Source: Fallopia convolvulus (lineage: Eukaryota > Streptophyta > Magnoliopsida > Caryophyllales > Polygonaceae). From it: a DNA stretch of 64,000 nucleotides. Below, one piece after another: positions 1 to 12,555 of the stretch. How positions within the stretch are numbered: position 1 is the first letter of the stretch; each line of letters begins with the position of its first letter. Both the position numbers and the translations under genes were made by a program. The notes beneath the pieces are model-generated. The model was not told where the DNA came from and did no database searches. It was given only the letters and a program-made list of their open reading frames with translations. The DNA lies in contig OZ024719.1 in NCBI GenBank assembly GCA_964016875.1, positions 64,055,224 to 64,119,223 of the forward strand, given 5' to 3'.

Positions 1-3000
1 CTCCGCCTAAAGTATCGAGTTGCAAGTGTAAATGCAATTGCCATTAAGATTATCATTAGGATTCCAGTCACTCCCTCAATGCCTCGGATCAGGTCCCAAT
101 AAGTTGGTTTTGGCTTACCAAAGTCACTACCCAAGTATAGGTCATAATTCTTTGCTGATGAACTTTCAAGTCTCACAAAATCACATGTAAGATGATTTCC
201 AATGTGTAGAAGAATGCCGATAACAATGGCTCCGGCAATAGTCTGAAGAAATCCACCACAAGTTTAGAAGACCATCGATTGGAAGTACAAAAACTCTAAA
301 TAAACCAATTTGATGCAGATTGCTAAGATATGGCGCCATTTACATCAACAAGCAAGAAACTCTAAATAAATCAAATTTGAAACATAAGAATGCTACTTCA
401 ACAACAGGAGTTTTTTCTTCAATATCATGCTAAAACTGTCTGGGTGGTGGTGGTCATTACTAAAATCAACGAAAGCTTGATCCATGCGCTGATCCTTCTA
501 TAATAGGAAGACAAGATTGCAAGGTGATATTTGCATAAACTTTAATGGCTTGGTCAGTTCTTAAGCAATATACTCTGTGTCCATCATACTGAATTTGAGA
601 AGAAAAAAACTACTTTATGGGGGTTCAAGGGTGGGTTAAAACTCAATTCCTTAACTAACACCACAAAGCATCTTGAGTCTTGACATAGGTTTGTTTAATT
701 TACTGTAATTTTCCGTCTTATTGTGCACAAAAATCAAAGTGGATACTAGTAGATATCATTTTGGTGGGCAGCAAACAACAACAACAACAATGACCCAGTG
801 TAACTCCGCTTCAGTAGAATCTGGTGGGCAGCAAATATGCAAAAAAAAAATCACCTTTAAAAATAAAAGACTAGACAATTACTATGGTGGGTGTTACGTT
901 ACCTTGTGAAAGTTGATATTATCATCAAAAGGGAAAATGCAAGCCAGTCTAGTGGATCGGAGCCAAGTTATGGTGTTCCTACAAACAGGGAACAGAATAA
1001 GGGCCATGTTTAGCTTCAAAGTTTCTGCTGCACCCTTTGCAGTAGTAAGGCAATAACCCATGACTTTGAAGGCATTCTTGTTCTTGTACTGGATGAATTT
1101 CCAAGTGAATAACCCAATCATTATCATAATCCACATTGTTAAGACCCATATCCTCTTCCAATTATCTTGGAGGAAATAAAACAGCTTTGTCCTTATCCTT
1201 TGTATTGGAGTTCGATATCTTAGACCCTGTAGGTTCTGGCTCAGGGCCTGGCTTGTGTAGCTAAGAGCCTGGCTGTAGCTCAAGTAGGTGTCTTTCTGTA
1301 AGAGGAGTGTCTCCAGTTGCCAGAGCTACACCATCACCCACAATGATAAGATCAATTAGTATGTGGAATCCAAAATATGACAATTTCTGCCCAAATTAAT
1401 CAGGGATATAATATATCCTAAATTTGTCAATTGGTATGTTGAATTCAAGGTATGTGTTTGGGATCAAATTTTCAAATCTTAGCTATATTGTTCTAGTATT
1501 CATCCAAAATGCACTATTATTTTCATGATATTAACTTCAAATGGGGACATCACTCATGACAAGCAACAATGATCAAGATTCAAGACTAAAAAAAGGAAGA
1601 CATGAGTGGCAATATTTGCACTGTGCATGCGCCTGATACGCGTGATGGGCAACTGAGTACCGGGTAGTGACTAGTGAGTACTGACTAGCGAGTTCTGTTA
1701 CTTCTGTACAGGTATAGCTGGTTCACAGATATAGCAAATCAGAAAACTCACATGGAAAACTAAAGTACCAAATATGGATGTCTAGACCGGTTCTTCACAT
1801 GGTAGAAATATCAAATATATACAAATAATTCCGACTAAATACTTGGTATAAGGAATGGTATGCAGTACTAATTAAGAAAATAAAATAATTAATTATATGA
1901 TGATAAGGTTTGTTGGGAGGCATTGCTAATTTACCATCACATCGTTACCAAGAGTTGGTAACCGTGAAGACTTCCGTTTCGTTACCAAATCATAACTAAT
2001 TTCCTTCCTTTCCTTATCTATTACCAATATTACAGGGCACCTAAACAACTTCATTGAAAATTTGACTTTTAATTGAAGTAGAGGTAGAAAAAGAAAGGAG
2101 GTTGAGGAAGAGAAAACGGAAAAGGAAGGGTACTGGAGTGGAAGCAAAACAGAGGAAAAAGAATCAGCTGACAAATTAAACTAATTCAGGGGTTAATTAA
2201 CGCAGAAGTGGAGAGGGACCCACACACCTCTATGTATCCAAGGCCTTCAGGGTCCAGTTCCTCCATTATCAGAGCTGCATATTCTTCTGCTTGTTCTTTC
2301 AATCTTGATAGTTTGTTTGCAGATGCACTAAGCATTATGATCTACAGCATAATATAAGAAAAAGACGTCAAATAAAATCCTACTTATTAACCTAAGTTAC
2401 ACATGCATACATGTATGGCCATTGGCCATAAATGCACTTAAATTTTTAGATCAATGATTATCTTTTTATAATTTGTTTTGTTAATCAAACACTAATGACT
2501 CAGAATAATCCCAAGTATCAACTTTCAACCAAAAATAATCCGAAGTTTGAAAATCACCACCAGCGATACGAACTATCACAATATTAACCAAAAACGATTC
2601 GAACTCATTTTCCGACCAGTTTTCTGGAGGAATCAATGATGTAGCGATCAAAAATATGACATAACAACTTAATATTTTACGCTTGTTTAGAATATATCTG
2701 ATCACCATATCATTGATTCCACCGGAAAACTCGTCGAAAAATGAGTTCGGATCGTTTTTGGTTAATATTGCAATAGTTCGTATTGTTTGTGGTGATTTTC
2801 AAACTTCGGATTATTTTTGGTTGAAAGTTGATACTTGAGATTATTTTGAGTCATTTTTCCTAAATAATTATACTAGTTAGATCAACATATATTATTAATT
2901 ATTACCTAAAGTTCCAACTATAGGTATATCATTGTAAAATACAACAATCTATTGGAGTTTGATTTGTCTCATAATCTAGAGTCAGATTGTCAAAATATGC

Positions 3001-4732
3001 CGAATTAATATATATGAGAAAAGCATACTATGAAAGTGAAATGGGCTAAATTAACAAGAAAGATGAAAGGAAAAGCAAGTACTCAATTAATGAATGGGCG
3101 AAAATACTCCCCACCAAAACACTAACCACATACAGACCAAAACCACGTCGTTCGATTTTCAACTTTTAGTTTTCTATACGGGAAAAGAAAGTCTCTAGAA
3201 GGTCTCCTCACTATGCCAGATGTCTACCATATCCGAAAACTTCAAAAGAGGCCAAATACAAAACCGGGGAATATAATACTGTACTTTTCATGTGCAGAAG
3301 AACCAATTAAGTGCATGTGAGAAGGGCCAAAATGAACAAGCACAAGACATGATTACATGAACTAAGCAATAGCACCACGAGAACTTAATAATTAAAAGAT
3401 GAACCTAGTCATAAAAAAATTTATTAAATATTTCCCCGATAATTTATTTGTACCGGACAATCCCAACAGGAAGATCAGCGCTGCGGCGCCGAAGACATAA
3501 CAGACTAACAGAACATGGTCTAAAATTAATGGTTTAATTAGTGATTTGTTTATGCTCTGAAGAAAATTGGTATCTGACTATCTGTATACTACAGGGACGT
3601 TTTATTGAAACAATTAATAAATGATTAATTCTAACAGAATTATTACCTATTTAGGAAGTATTTTTTATACTAACCTCTTTGACTTCTTCTTCTGTAATAT
3701 GTCCATCTTCATTTTTATCCACCCTACAGATAAAAAAAAAATTGGAAGTAAGGACTACGCAATAATCAATTGAAATCATATCAATTTTGAAAGCAATAAT
3801 CGATGAAAGCAGAAAATTGTAATTGAGCATACATGTCGAAGAAGATCTGAAGCCGGGAATCGAAGCTCTGATCGTTGATCTGAGACCAGTACTCGTGAAG
3901 CTCTCCTTTGCTGATTTTATCCACCTTCAATCTTCTTCTCCTGCTTAACGCATCGAACAACTCCAGCGCGAATTCCTTCGAATCCTTCATTCCTAAAAGG
4001 AAATGGACAAAACATTTGAAAAATTCTGTTGAAAACAGAAAACAGAGAAGTAGGAACTTAGAGGCAGAGAGGGGATTTGGATTTGGGACCTATGCATTGT
4101 GCAAAATCAGATCGGGAGAGATAATAACCGTCCTTAGCGAGCTTTTCGAAATTCTTCTCCACTTCGTTCCACGCATCGATGCCGTTCGATTTGCTGCTTA
4201 TGAATCGCAGACCTCGGAGTGCCTTCTGCGCGCCTGACCTAGTCCGATTTAGCTGAGCCAGCTGTCTCCGGCGAGCTCTGGCGGCGATCTTCGAGTCGCC
4301 GCCGTTCTGCGACGAGCTGGACAGGATCTTCGCCGCGTGGCCGTGGCCCCACGATAACTTCCTCAGCTCGCTCTTCAGCTCTTGCGAGAACAACCGCAGA
4401 AGGCTGTGCGAGGACCGCCGCGTCGTCGGCGATCTCGAAGCCGACAGCGGCGTCTCCGTGCCGGAGGCGCCGAAACCGCTCCCAATGCTGAGCGCGATGC
4501 TCGCAGTCTCGAATTGAGACTCAATGTTGGTCGCTGGCTCGACGCTTCGTAGAACGATGGTGTCGTCGTCTTCGATGTCGAGAGTGACCTCTACAAACTC
4601 CTCATCGGCGGCCGAAGACGAGAGGTCCGTCGCCGGCGAAGAGCCGGCGCTCATCGCCCTAACTCCGTTCTCTCCGTCCAACGACATCGTGTCGGACGCC
4701 CACCGCCGGCAGTGCCTGGCTATTCTACTCAT
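1..4732 (-). CDS. RBOHE-like: RBOHE-like respiratory burst NADPH oxidase, partial (C-terminus beyond left edge)
   Basis: Plasma-membrane NADPH oxidase that moves electrons from cytosolic NADPH via FAD and two haems to apoplastic oxygen, making superoxide. Exons on minus, all GT-AG and in frame: 4732-4090, 3992-3833, 3723-3675, 2341-2228, 1325-903 and 242 to the window edge, about 543 residues. Exon 1 carries the basic N-terminal NADPH_Ox region ending FAQCIG. Exon 3 encodes a canonical EF-hand loop (DKNEDGHITEEE). Exon 5 has the LETLLLQ region, membrane segments and FDDNINFHK. Exon 6 has HIGNH, with likely haem-ligand histidines. The FAD- and NADPH-binding domains lie outside the window. The stretch LETLLLQKDTYLSYSQALS resembles the RBOHE subgroup as I remember it. 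I chose the ATG at 4732 as the first in-frame ATG; upstream codons stay open, so an extra 5' exon is possible. The family is certain, the E assignment likely. Confidence 0.9.
776..821 (-). repeat. Short CAA-tailed SINE/RTE 3'-end insertion in RBOH intron 5
   Basis: A (CAA)n run followed by TGACCCAGTGTAAC sits between two copies of TGGTGGGCAGCAAA (762-775 and 822-835). Read on minus, the block ends in (TTG)n, as plant Au/TS-type SINEs and RTE LINEs do. The 14-bp direct repeat looks like a target-site duplication. Only about 46 bp of the element remain, so the family call is tentative. Confidence 0.45.
2494..2855. mobile_element. Foldback MITE with long inverted repeats in RBOH intron 3
   Basis: Arms of about 140 bp (about 2494-2633 and 2716-2855) are imperfect reverse complements. 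The left begins ATGACTCAGAATAATC and the right ends GATTATTTTGAGTCAT, with about 80 bp between. It lies wholly inside the intron at 2342-3674. I saw no convincing target-site duplication, so the superfamily (Mutator-like or other) is not settled. Confidence 0.7.
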
Positions 4733-5510
4733 ACTTGCGCACAATCCTGAAACTGTGTTAGACTTCTTGATCTGAAAACAAAAACCGTCTAATAGATTGA
4801 TCTTTCTCTCTCACACATAACATACGGAATCAATTAGACGCGTTTACTCCGATCCTTTTTCTTCCAGAACAAAATTAACAACCCTGAGATGACAGATTAG
4901 AAAGGTCAATTGCAGTTTCCTCCTGTTCTAGAGGCATCCACAGTTGGAAACGAATTTGCAACGCTGCAAGTGACACCGATTAATTCCTCTGCTTTCTCGT
5001 TCCGACGAATCTTTGTGATGGCTTTAACCGTCGGGAGAGAAGATGCTAAAACTGCTTTGGAAAGTGGAATCTTGAACCCGCCCGCGGCCACTAGATGGCT
5101 TTAAAGGTGGTGGTCGATCGTTCTCTCGACACTCCTTGATGGTTTTGAAAGTGGAACAATGATCGTTATGTAGTTCTGTTTCTTTAGTAGGAAGCAAGTC
5201 ACAGTAGATGTTTAGAATAATGGAAAAGACATTGGATGCTTAGAATAATGGAAATAGAAGGTTTGTGCTATTTTGAACTTATACGGAAAATATACCATCA
5301 ATATCACTCGTAATTAGCCATTTAGGTTTTTTTTTTGGTAGACGTAATCAGCCATTTAGGTGAACTAATATGAAATCGCTCTTATGCTATGTAAAGTTGT
5401 TTATATGAGTTTGTAATTTCTAAGTTTGGATAATTGGGCTTATATGTAATCTGGTATATGTAATAGATTATCTGTATGGGCTATAATCTCGTAGGAGCAT
5501 GTATTGGGTC
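4733..5510. other. 5' flank of RBOH gene; no other gene seen
   Basis: The first about 150 bp are presumably the 5' UTR and promoter of the minus-strand RBOH gene. An open stretch at 4910-5104 on plus has fairly even base composition but no family I recognise and no splice context. From 5160 on the DNA is AT-rich and non-coding. Confidence 0.5.
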
Positions 5511-5514
5511 AAAC

Positions 5515-5800
5515 GGCCCAACACACGCACACCTGAGTTGGCACATTACACTGGTGATCTGTCTCATTTATTGGAACGACGTCGTTGAGGTTCTAGGGTT
5601 AAGGCGTGCCATATATAAGGCCACTCTTCTCCCTTGTGTCTCTTGTTAGATTCTTCAGAGAGCTTTCTAGGGTTTTGCTTGGGAGCGTTTTCTCGGCTTT
5701 TGCTTGCCTGAGCTCGACACCAACGACCTTGAGCTCCCTCTGAAATCCAAACTTGAAAGAGAGAAAGAGAATGCACCTTGGAGACCTTCGTAGGTATTTG
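5515..5800 (+). promoter_or_regulatory. Housekeeping-type plant promoter with orphan 5' leader
   Basis: Elements in order: a site II-like GGCCCA (about 5515), an ACGACGTCGT palindrome (about 5577), AGGGTT telo-box-like motifs (5595 and about 5667), a TATA box TATATAA (5612-5618), a CT-rich leader and an ATG at 5771. The reading frame after that ATG is short, with a possible donor CGTAG|GTATTTG about 25 bases on. This layout is typical of ribosomal-protein and translation genes. I find no matching downstream exons, so it may be a promoter left behind by a lost gene. Confidence 0.45.
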
Positions 5801-5959
5801 ACTTGTTCGAGTTGTGCATCTCTCACTTTGCTTCTCTCTCTGATTGCTTGTTTGTATTTACAGTTCTCTTTGCCTGCCTTTTGTATTCCCTTTGGATCCT
5901 GGCATTTCGATAGAGGCTCAAAGTCAATAAAACTTTGTTTGATTGTCTTTGTTCTTTGA

Positions 5960-8129
5960 TTTTTGTGTGCTCGAGTTCTACTATTTTTTTCCGCACTTCA
6001 TGCTAGAATCTTAAGTTTTAAGAACATTAAATTAAACTAGAAGTCAATAGTTTTATTGTTATAAATGCTTAAAAAAGCAATAAATTCTATCGTTAAAAAA
6101 TTGAAATGTTGAAATTACGATCGTGAGACAGTCCGAATCCAACATGATGTTACAAGAGGGCTAATTTAATTGCTTTTTTACACCACTCGTGTAGTATCAA
6201 TCAAATTCAGACTCAGTGCGTGTCTTTATTTATAAGGATTCTCTAGGCTAATTTGCATTTGCATCCTAATTTTTCCTACTAAAAAAAATAGGAAATCTCT
6301 CCTATAAAAGAAAATTACACCAAGGACTCGCTCGGCGAGCTAGTTGATATAGTTAATTTGCGTTGATGTTGAAATCCATGTAAATATCATATTTAAATTA
6401 ACATATTACTTTTTTTTTAAGTTCTTGGGTAAAACTCAGGTCATCAACTAGTTTTTAGTCTAAAATAAGTCTAGAATTGAACCAGACTGAACCAAAAACT
6501 ATTGTCCAATCCTCGGTCCACATAATTTACATTTTACTTTTTGATTCGATCCGATTTTAGATAGATGTAAAATCCCAAGTATTATTACTAATTGAGCAAT
6601 GCCATGTAAAAATAATATTGATGTCAGGACTCAGGAGATATGTGTTGAGGTATCCGACATTGAAATTTTGGGAGTAAAATTGCTTAGTATATAACCTAAC
6701 GAGCTACTACACCTATTGCCATATAGTTTTGGATTGAAACCTCATTTCGTTTGTATGTTAGACCCGTTATCGCACGATCTCCAGATTATTGGCTCATCGG
6801 ACTTTATTATGATATCATAGCATGTTTCGGTGTGAGTTCCTTTCATGGTATCTTCTTCGGGTTTGCCGGTTTTATGGGCCTGTTTAGGCAGTCCGCCCAA
6901 TATAGGAGCGACCTTCGCTAAAGCCTTGGGGAATTATGTCCAAGTGGCAACTAGCCGAGACAGTTACACTTAAGCTTTGATGGATTCTGTCCAAGTGTCA
7001 CTTGAGGGGGCTTTGGTAGTAAAATTGTCAAGTATATAACATCCCTAGGGGGGGCTTTCCGAGACCAATGTAATGAGCTACTTCACCCATTGTCATTTTG
7101 TTTTGGATTGAAATCTCATTTATTTGTATGTTAGGCCCGTTATATTGTACGACTCCCAAATTATTGGTCCACCGGACTTTATTAATATGTCAAACACAAG
7201 TACATACTCATGAGCATTATCCTAATATCGTGTAACGAGGAATGCCCCCATTGTCATTCCTGCGGAGGAGGATCGATCATCGATGGCCATGTTTAGTGCT
7301 CTAAAAATACATTGAATTCAACATGAAAGCCAACCCTAACCATGCACGTATCATCCCATTCCCACCTACTTCGACAGACAATCCTACTTTAATCTGTGAT
7401 GGTAAATCAATGGCAAATCTACTTAGTCGCAAATTATTTTAGTGGAGATTTTGCGAGTTCCCCTACGATCGATTTCCCCTACGATCGATTTTGACTGAAA
7501 GCTAAGGAAGTGCGAAGGAATTGTTGTAGCCATATGTTATCATATCAATCAATCAATCCTCTACCTCTTCTCGATTTGGATCTTGAGGAAAAAGTGGGTT
7601 TAATTTTGCGGGTAGGTGGACTTCTAGAAGCTGGATCCAAATGTAACACAAGGCCATATGTTTGATGGACCCACATCATCCCGTGGGCCACCATCATGCC
7701 CTCGAAGTCGTCGGCCCACGAACTTTCATGGTGCCTCTTTAGAAGATGCTAGCTTTGTACTTTGTACTATGTACACATAATTTTCCAATGAAAAGTACAA
7801 CAAATATTCTAATTTCTATAATCCAATGTTAGGGTATCTTGAATACGTCTTTGAAATTTACAAAACGATTTATGTGTTATTAATTGTGAAGGATTGCAAA
7901 TATCATCCAACGAGAATCAAATTTAAATTAAATTTAATTGCCTATAATTCACCCTACGAGTAAGTTCTAGTACTACATTCAATTAGAGGAAAAGTTTTCT
8001 ATTGCCATCCATATTGGGTTCCAAACTATGCCCAAACAAACATGAATACTATATGTGAAGTACGACCATCTTTGTCACAATTATCTACCTTATAGCAAAT
8101 ATGTTATATTTCATGAGCTATGAGCAATA
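5960..8129. other. AT-rich intergenic DNA with decayed repeats
   Basis: No coding region is supported. It holds the diverged direct repeat described separately (6641-7186) and the left target-site flank of the Copia element at its right end. Confidence 0.6.
6641..7186. repeat. Diverged direct repeat, two copies
   Basis: Copies at about 6660-6816 and about 7015-7186 share AGTAAAATTG, AGTATATAAC, GAGCTACT, TTTTGGATTGAAA, TTTGTATGTTAG and CGGACTTTATTA in the same order. The spacer has a further pair of TGTCCAAGTG motifs. The TATA-like AGTATATAAC in each copy would fit old LTR fragments, but no element ends are visible. Confidence 0.55.
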
Positions 8130-8134
8130 TAGTT

Positions 8135-8985
8135 TGTAATCGTGGTTTAACCTAGATCTATACGAATATCAACAGATCTAAGCAAATCGAACTCGTACAC
8201 AAACAATCAAGCAAAGATCAAAACAGAAAGGGACACGAGAGTTGTTGACCCGGTTCGAGTTCAAAGAACTCTACATCCGGAGGACCTCAACAGGGGAGAT
8301 CCGATCCCAAGCATCTTCACTAGATCAAAGCTCAAGAGGTTACAATGTACAAGAATCAAGCACTCGGCAAAGCCAGACAACAGAAACAAGAAGGGAGACG
8401 AAGATCTAAGAACAGAAACAAGAACAGAGGTAAGGTTCTAGAAACGAAAGGGCTTCGGCCCCCTTTCACGGCAGCGAGTCACACTGAGACTCCAACTAGA
8501 AACCACGAACACCGGAGATGAGGTATCGTCGGCGAACTCCTCTTCTTCTTCCTCTCTTTCTCTCTTTCTTTCTCTTCTCTCTCTCTCTTTCTCTGAAGAT
8601 CTAGGGTTTGCGTCGAACGAGCTAATGAGCTCTCGCGAGACTTAAGCTCCTTTTATAGCTAGGTCACTCGGGAAAACACTCCAAACGCTGCGTTTCAACT
8701 AAGGACATCTCCAGCTTCATTTTGGGCTGAAGACTAGCAAATGGGCCAAACCCATAATTGGGCCGAGCTCACACGCTTTCACTCGAGCAACATCAAAGAC
8801 AAGGCCCGGTTATAAATGACTCGGTTTTTGCCTCCAAACCGGTTTGATCCGGGGTGGCATTTATACCCGGTTCACCCATAAAACCAAACCCTATACATAT
8901 GATGAACCCGGTTCTGAATTCCTAGCTCTACCTAAGTGCTTATTCTATACATTGTACATATACATGTGTGTATTATTTTACAACA
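8135..8985 (-). repeat. Copia 3' LTR
   Basis: 851 bp. In plus orientation it starts TGTAATCGTGG and ends TTTTACAACA. It differs from the other LTR by about ten substitutions, nearly all transitions, and a 2-bp CT indel. It contains a CT-rich stretch near 8550-8595. The short open frame at 8844-9116 recurs in the other LTR and is not a gene. Confidence 0.95.
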
Positions 8986-8999
8986 TATGCCCTCTTAAT
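8986..8999 (-). other. Copia polypurine tract
   Basis: On minus, AAGAGGGCATA lies directly before the 3' LTR start (TGTTGTAA). This is the expected plus-strand priming site for reverse transcription. Confidence 0.75.
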
Positions 9000-9089
9000 A
9001 CAAACATGTTTTACACCTCGAGCTCTAATTCAATAGTGACTATGCTAGGATCTGATTCCCCTTTTCTATCATTGGTCCGAGTCCACATC

Positions 9090-9897
9090 TCAGTTTACAT
9101 CCTTGATGTGGAGTGAGTTCCTGCAAAACTCAAATTTGTTAAGAGGCACAATCTTAGTACCAAAGTCTGCAGGATTCACATCTCCAGCTATCTTCACAAT
9201 ACTAATCAGCTGTTTTTCAATTTCATCTCTGATGTAATGAAATCTCACATCAATATGCTTAGTCCTCTCATGATAGACAGGATCTTTGCACAGATATAAT
9301 GCACTATGGCTATCTGTAGAGATATTAGGAATAAAAATTTTCCCATTAGTCTCTTTCAGAATGCCTTTCAACCATGAAGCCTCTTTTGAGGCCTCCACTG
9401 CAGCAATGTATTCAGCTTCAGTTGAAGATAAAGCCAGAATGGATTGTTGCTGAGATTTCCATGAGATACAGTTTCCTGCCCAGGTGTAGAAGTAGGAAGT
9501 GGTAGACTTTCTGTTGTCTTTGTTACTTGCAAAGTCAGCATCGACATACCCTTCTAATTCAGTCCTGGGTTTATGCTCAGAATATACTAAGCCCATCTTC
9601 CTTGTACCTGCTATATACCTGAGACAATACTTCATTGCAGACCAGTGTTTCTCACCGTGGTTAGACATGAATCTACTTAACACACTTATAGCAAAGGCCA
9701 GGTCAGGTCTAGTACACAGCATAGAATACATCACAGATCCCACAACAACATCATAAGGTATTTTATTCATCTTTTTAATCTCATCAGGATCAGTTGGACA
9801 ATCTTTCTTAGTCAGTTCAAGATGCCCTCCTAATGGTATAGGTGCAGGTTTAGAATTAGTCATAGAAAACCTATCAAGCACCTTTTCTAAGTAATCA
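9090..9897 (-). pseudogene. Copia RNase H and C-terminal RT region, out of frame with upstream pol
   Basis: The reading frame carries CTRPDLAFAISVLSRFMS (end of RT), GYVDADFASNKDNRKSTT (RNase H catalytic region), LSSTEAEYIA and HERTKHIDVRFHYIRD, all hallmarks of Copia RNase H. It is one frame away from the RT part. The frame changes within about ten bases of 9897, where the expected join is short by two bases (or long by one). Without a shift it could not be made as part of Pol. Confidence 0.9.
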
Positions 9898-12555
9898 ACG
9901 TGAGAGTTTCATTATCTTATGCTTTCTATCTCTTAAGATTTTAACCCCTAGGATTTTCTGGGCAGGGCCTAAATCCTTCATATCAAAATGCTTACTCAAG
10001 TCCTGCTTTATTCTATTAATATCCTGTTTAGAATTACTAATTAGCAAGATGTCATCTACATAGAGTAGCACATACAGGGGATTATTATTCTTAACATGCT
10101 TGAAGTATAAACATGTATCCCATTTACTTCTAACAAAGTTCATGGACATCATACAGGAATTAAACTTCAAGTTCCACTGCCTAGGAGACTGTTTCAGGCC
10201 ATATATAGACTTCCTAAGTAAGCAAGCATGATTAGGTTTCTCTTTATCTATGAAGCCCTTAGGTTGTCTCATATAAATGGTTTCTTTTAACTCTCCATGT
10301 AAGAAGGCAGTTTTAACATCCATTTGTTCAATCTCCCAATCAAAAATTGTAGCCATAGCAAGTAATAATCTCATGGTTTTGTACTTAACTACTGGTGCAA
10401 AGATTTCATTATAATCAATGCCCTCCTTTTGTGTAAACCCTTTGGCTACAAGCCTAGCTTTATATCTAGGTGGATCAAGGTCAGTAACTCCTTCTTTAAC
10501 CTTAAATATCCATTTGCAGTCAACTAGTTTGACTTTATCAGGTTTAGGTACAAGGGACCAGGTGTTATTAACATGCATACTCTGTATTTCTTCATGCATA
10601 GCTTTTAACCATTCATTAGCATGCTTACAGTTAATGGCCTGTTCATATGATTCAGGATTAAAATGAGCAACAACATCAGCAACAAGAAGGGCAAACTCAA
10701 CAATATTAGAAGTGAACTTAGCATTAGGAATTCTGATCCTAGGTTCCCTATCCCTAACAAGTTGATAATTAGATAAATCATGCTCAGGAACATTGTTCAA
10801 GTCATGCATATTATTATCATCATGTCGGTTATTCATCATTGCATTAGCATCATTAACAATATGCATGTCATGTTCATCATGCATATCAAGATTAGGGATG
10901 GGTTGTTCACTTACTGCCCCACCTAATTGGTGGGATTGTCCTGAGTTGTTGCCCTCTTCAGCCTCATCCTGGTCACCATTGTGCTCAGATTCTGTAGCTT
11001 TATTATTTTCTGAGTTGCTGCTTATTTCTTCATCAGGTTGTCGTTCTTCAGTTTTTTCTTCTGAAGTACCTAATGAGTAGGAGTGGCTGTGACCAATGTC
11101 AAACTCCTCAAGTCCTGGTTGGTCATTGTTTTGATTTCCAGGTACAAAGGATGGCCCCACCTGAGCCATTGTGTCTCTCTCTTGTGTTTGAGTACCTGTA
11201 TTCTCAATGGAAGACATTAGTTTATCTTTGAAATGGAACTCATTTTCCTGAAATGTGACATCTCTGGACACTATTACTTTGTAACCTCCAGGTTGGATTA
11301 CAAGTAATTTATATCCTTTCACACCTTCAGGATATCCTAACATGACAGCCTTAAGTACCCTAGGTTGCAATTTACCTTGATTGACATGAATATAAGCTGT
11401 GCAACCAAAGGGTTTTAAGTATGAGATGTTAGGTTTATAACCTGTCCACATTTCCTGTGGAGTTTTGAAACTCACAGCAGAGGAAGGGGACCTATTAATG
11501 AGGTATGCAACAGTAGTAACTGCTTCTCCCCATAGGGATGGTTTCATACCAGCACTAATTAGCATGCATCTAGCCTTTTCTAGAAGAGTTCTATTCATTC
11601 TCTCAGTTGTGCCATTCTGTTGTGGGGTATATGGCACAGTTAAATGTCTTTTTATTCCATTATTTTTGCAATAGTCATCAAAAGTCTTATTACAAAACTC
11701 AAGTCCATTATCAGTTTTAAGGCATTTCAGTTTAAGGTTAGAATGTTTTTCAGTAAATACATGCCAACTCTTAAAGAATTCAAAAGCCTCATTTTTGTGC
11801 TTGAGTAAGTAAACCCAGACTTTCCTAGAGTACTGATCAACTAGGGACAGAAAATAGTTTCTGCCTCCAATAGTTTGTACTTGAGCTGGGCCCCATAAGT
11901 CACAATGCACATAGTCAAGGGGCCCTTTAGCTTCATAGGATGACTTAGCAAAAGAGTGCTTAGTCTTTTTTCCAAGCACACAGGTTTCACAGAAAGAAAT
12001 ATCAGATAAATTCTCATGAATAATGTCATTTTTATGCAAATGCATTAACCCAGTGTTACCTATGTGCCTTAATCTGTTGTGCCAAAGTTTGGATTTCTCT
12101 ACACTGTCAGTTCTTTCAGAGACATTTAATTCAGGCAAGCTAGCAATTACTTGATACAGGCCATCCTTTCTAATGCTCCTAATTAATACAGTGTTGTCTC
12201 TTATGACTTCCCTAACTCCATTTTGGGTTATAATTTTGCATTTTAACTCATCTAGCATGGATTCAGAGAGTAAGTTTCTTCTCAACTTGGGAACCCACCT
12301 AACATTCTGCAAGATTCTAATTTTCCCATCATGCATAGTTAGTGGTACACTACCTATCCCCTTGATAGCAAGAGTGGTGTGATCACCAAGCATAACTTCA
12401 CCCCCATCATGCACAGATAAGCTAGAAAAATATGATTTATGTGGAGTAGCATGCATAGTACACCCAGAATCAAGGATCCAAACATTTTCATTAGCACAAC
12501 TAGACACAGCAAGCAACTCATGAGAATAGAAATTCTTTTCTTCAAACACTGACAC
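9895..12555 (-). pseudogene. Copia pol: protease, integrase and reverse transcriptase
   Basis: Long open frame with no internal stop. In order: the aspartic protease motif WILDSGCTMHATP (near 12468); the GAG-pre-integrase zinc motif HNRLRH...CETCVLGK; the integrase core with HCDLWGP, TDNGLEF and QQNGTTERMNRTLLE (catalytic Asp, Asp and Glu present); an acidic serine-rich linker; then RT with KARLVAKGFTQ, QMDVKTAFLHGEL and catalytic YVDD (10051-10062). It lacks its own ATG because it should be fused to gag. A one-base shift separates it from gag in the A-rich stretch at 12556-12592, and another at its end separates it from RNase H. Coding quality is otherwise high, in keeping with a recent insertion. 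Confidence 0.93.

Noticed and set aside
721..909. 62-codon open frame with CAA repeats as a gene
   Set aside because: It is in an RBOH intron, opposite strand, and is made by the SINE tail and flanking repeats.
4742..4744. Start of the RBOH protein at 4744
   Set aside because: The codon there is TTG. The first in-frame ATG is at 4732.
4910..5104. 64-codon open frame near the RBOH promoter
   Set aside because: No recognisable family, splice sites or conservation evidence; probably chance.
8844..9116. 90-codon open frame, repeated in part at 14327-14536
   Set aside because: Lies in both Copia LTRs and is a by-product of their identity, with no protein features.
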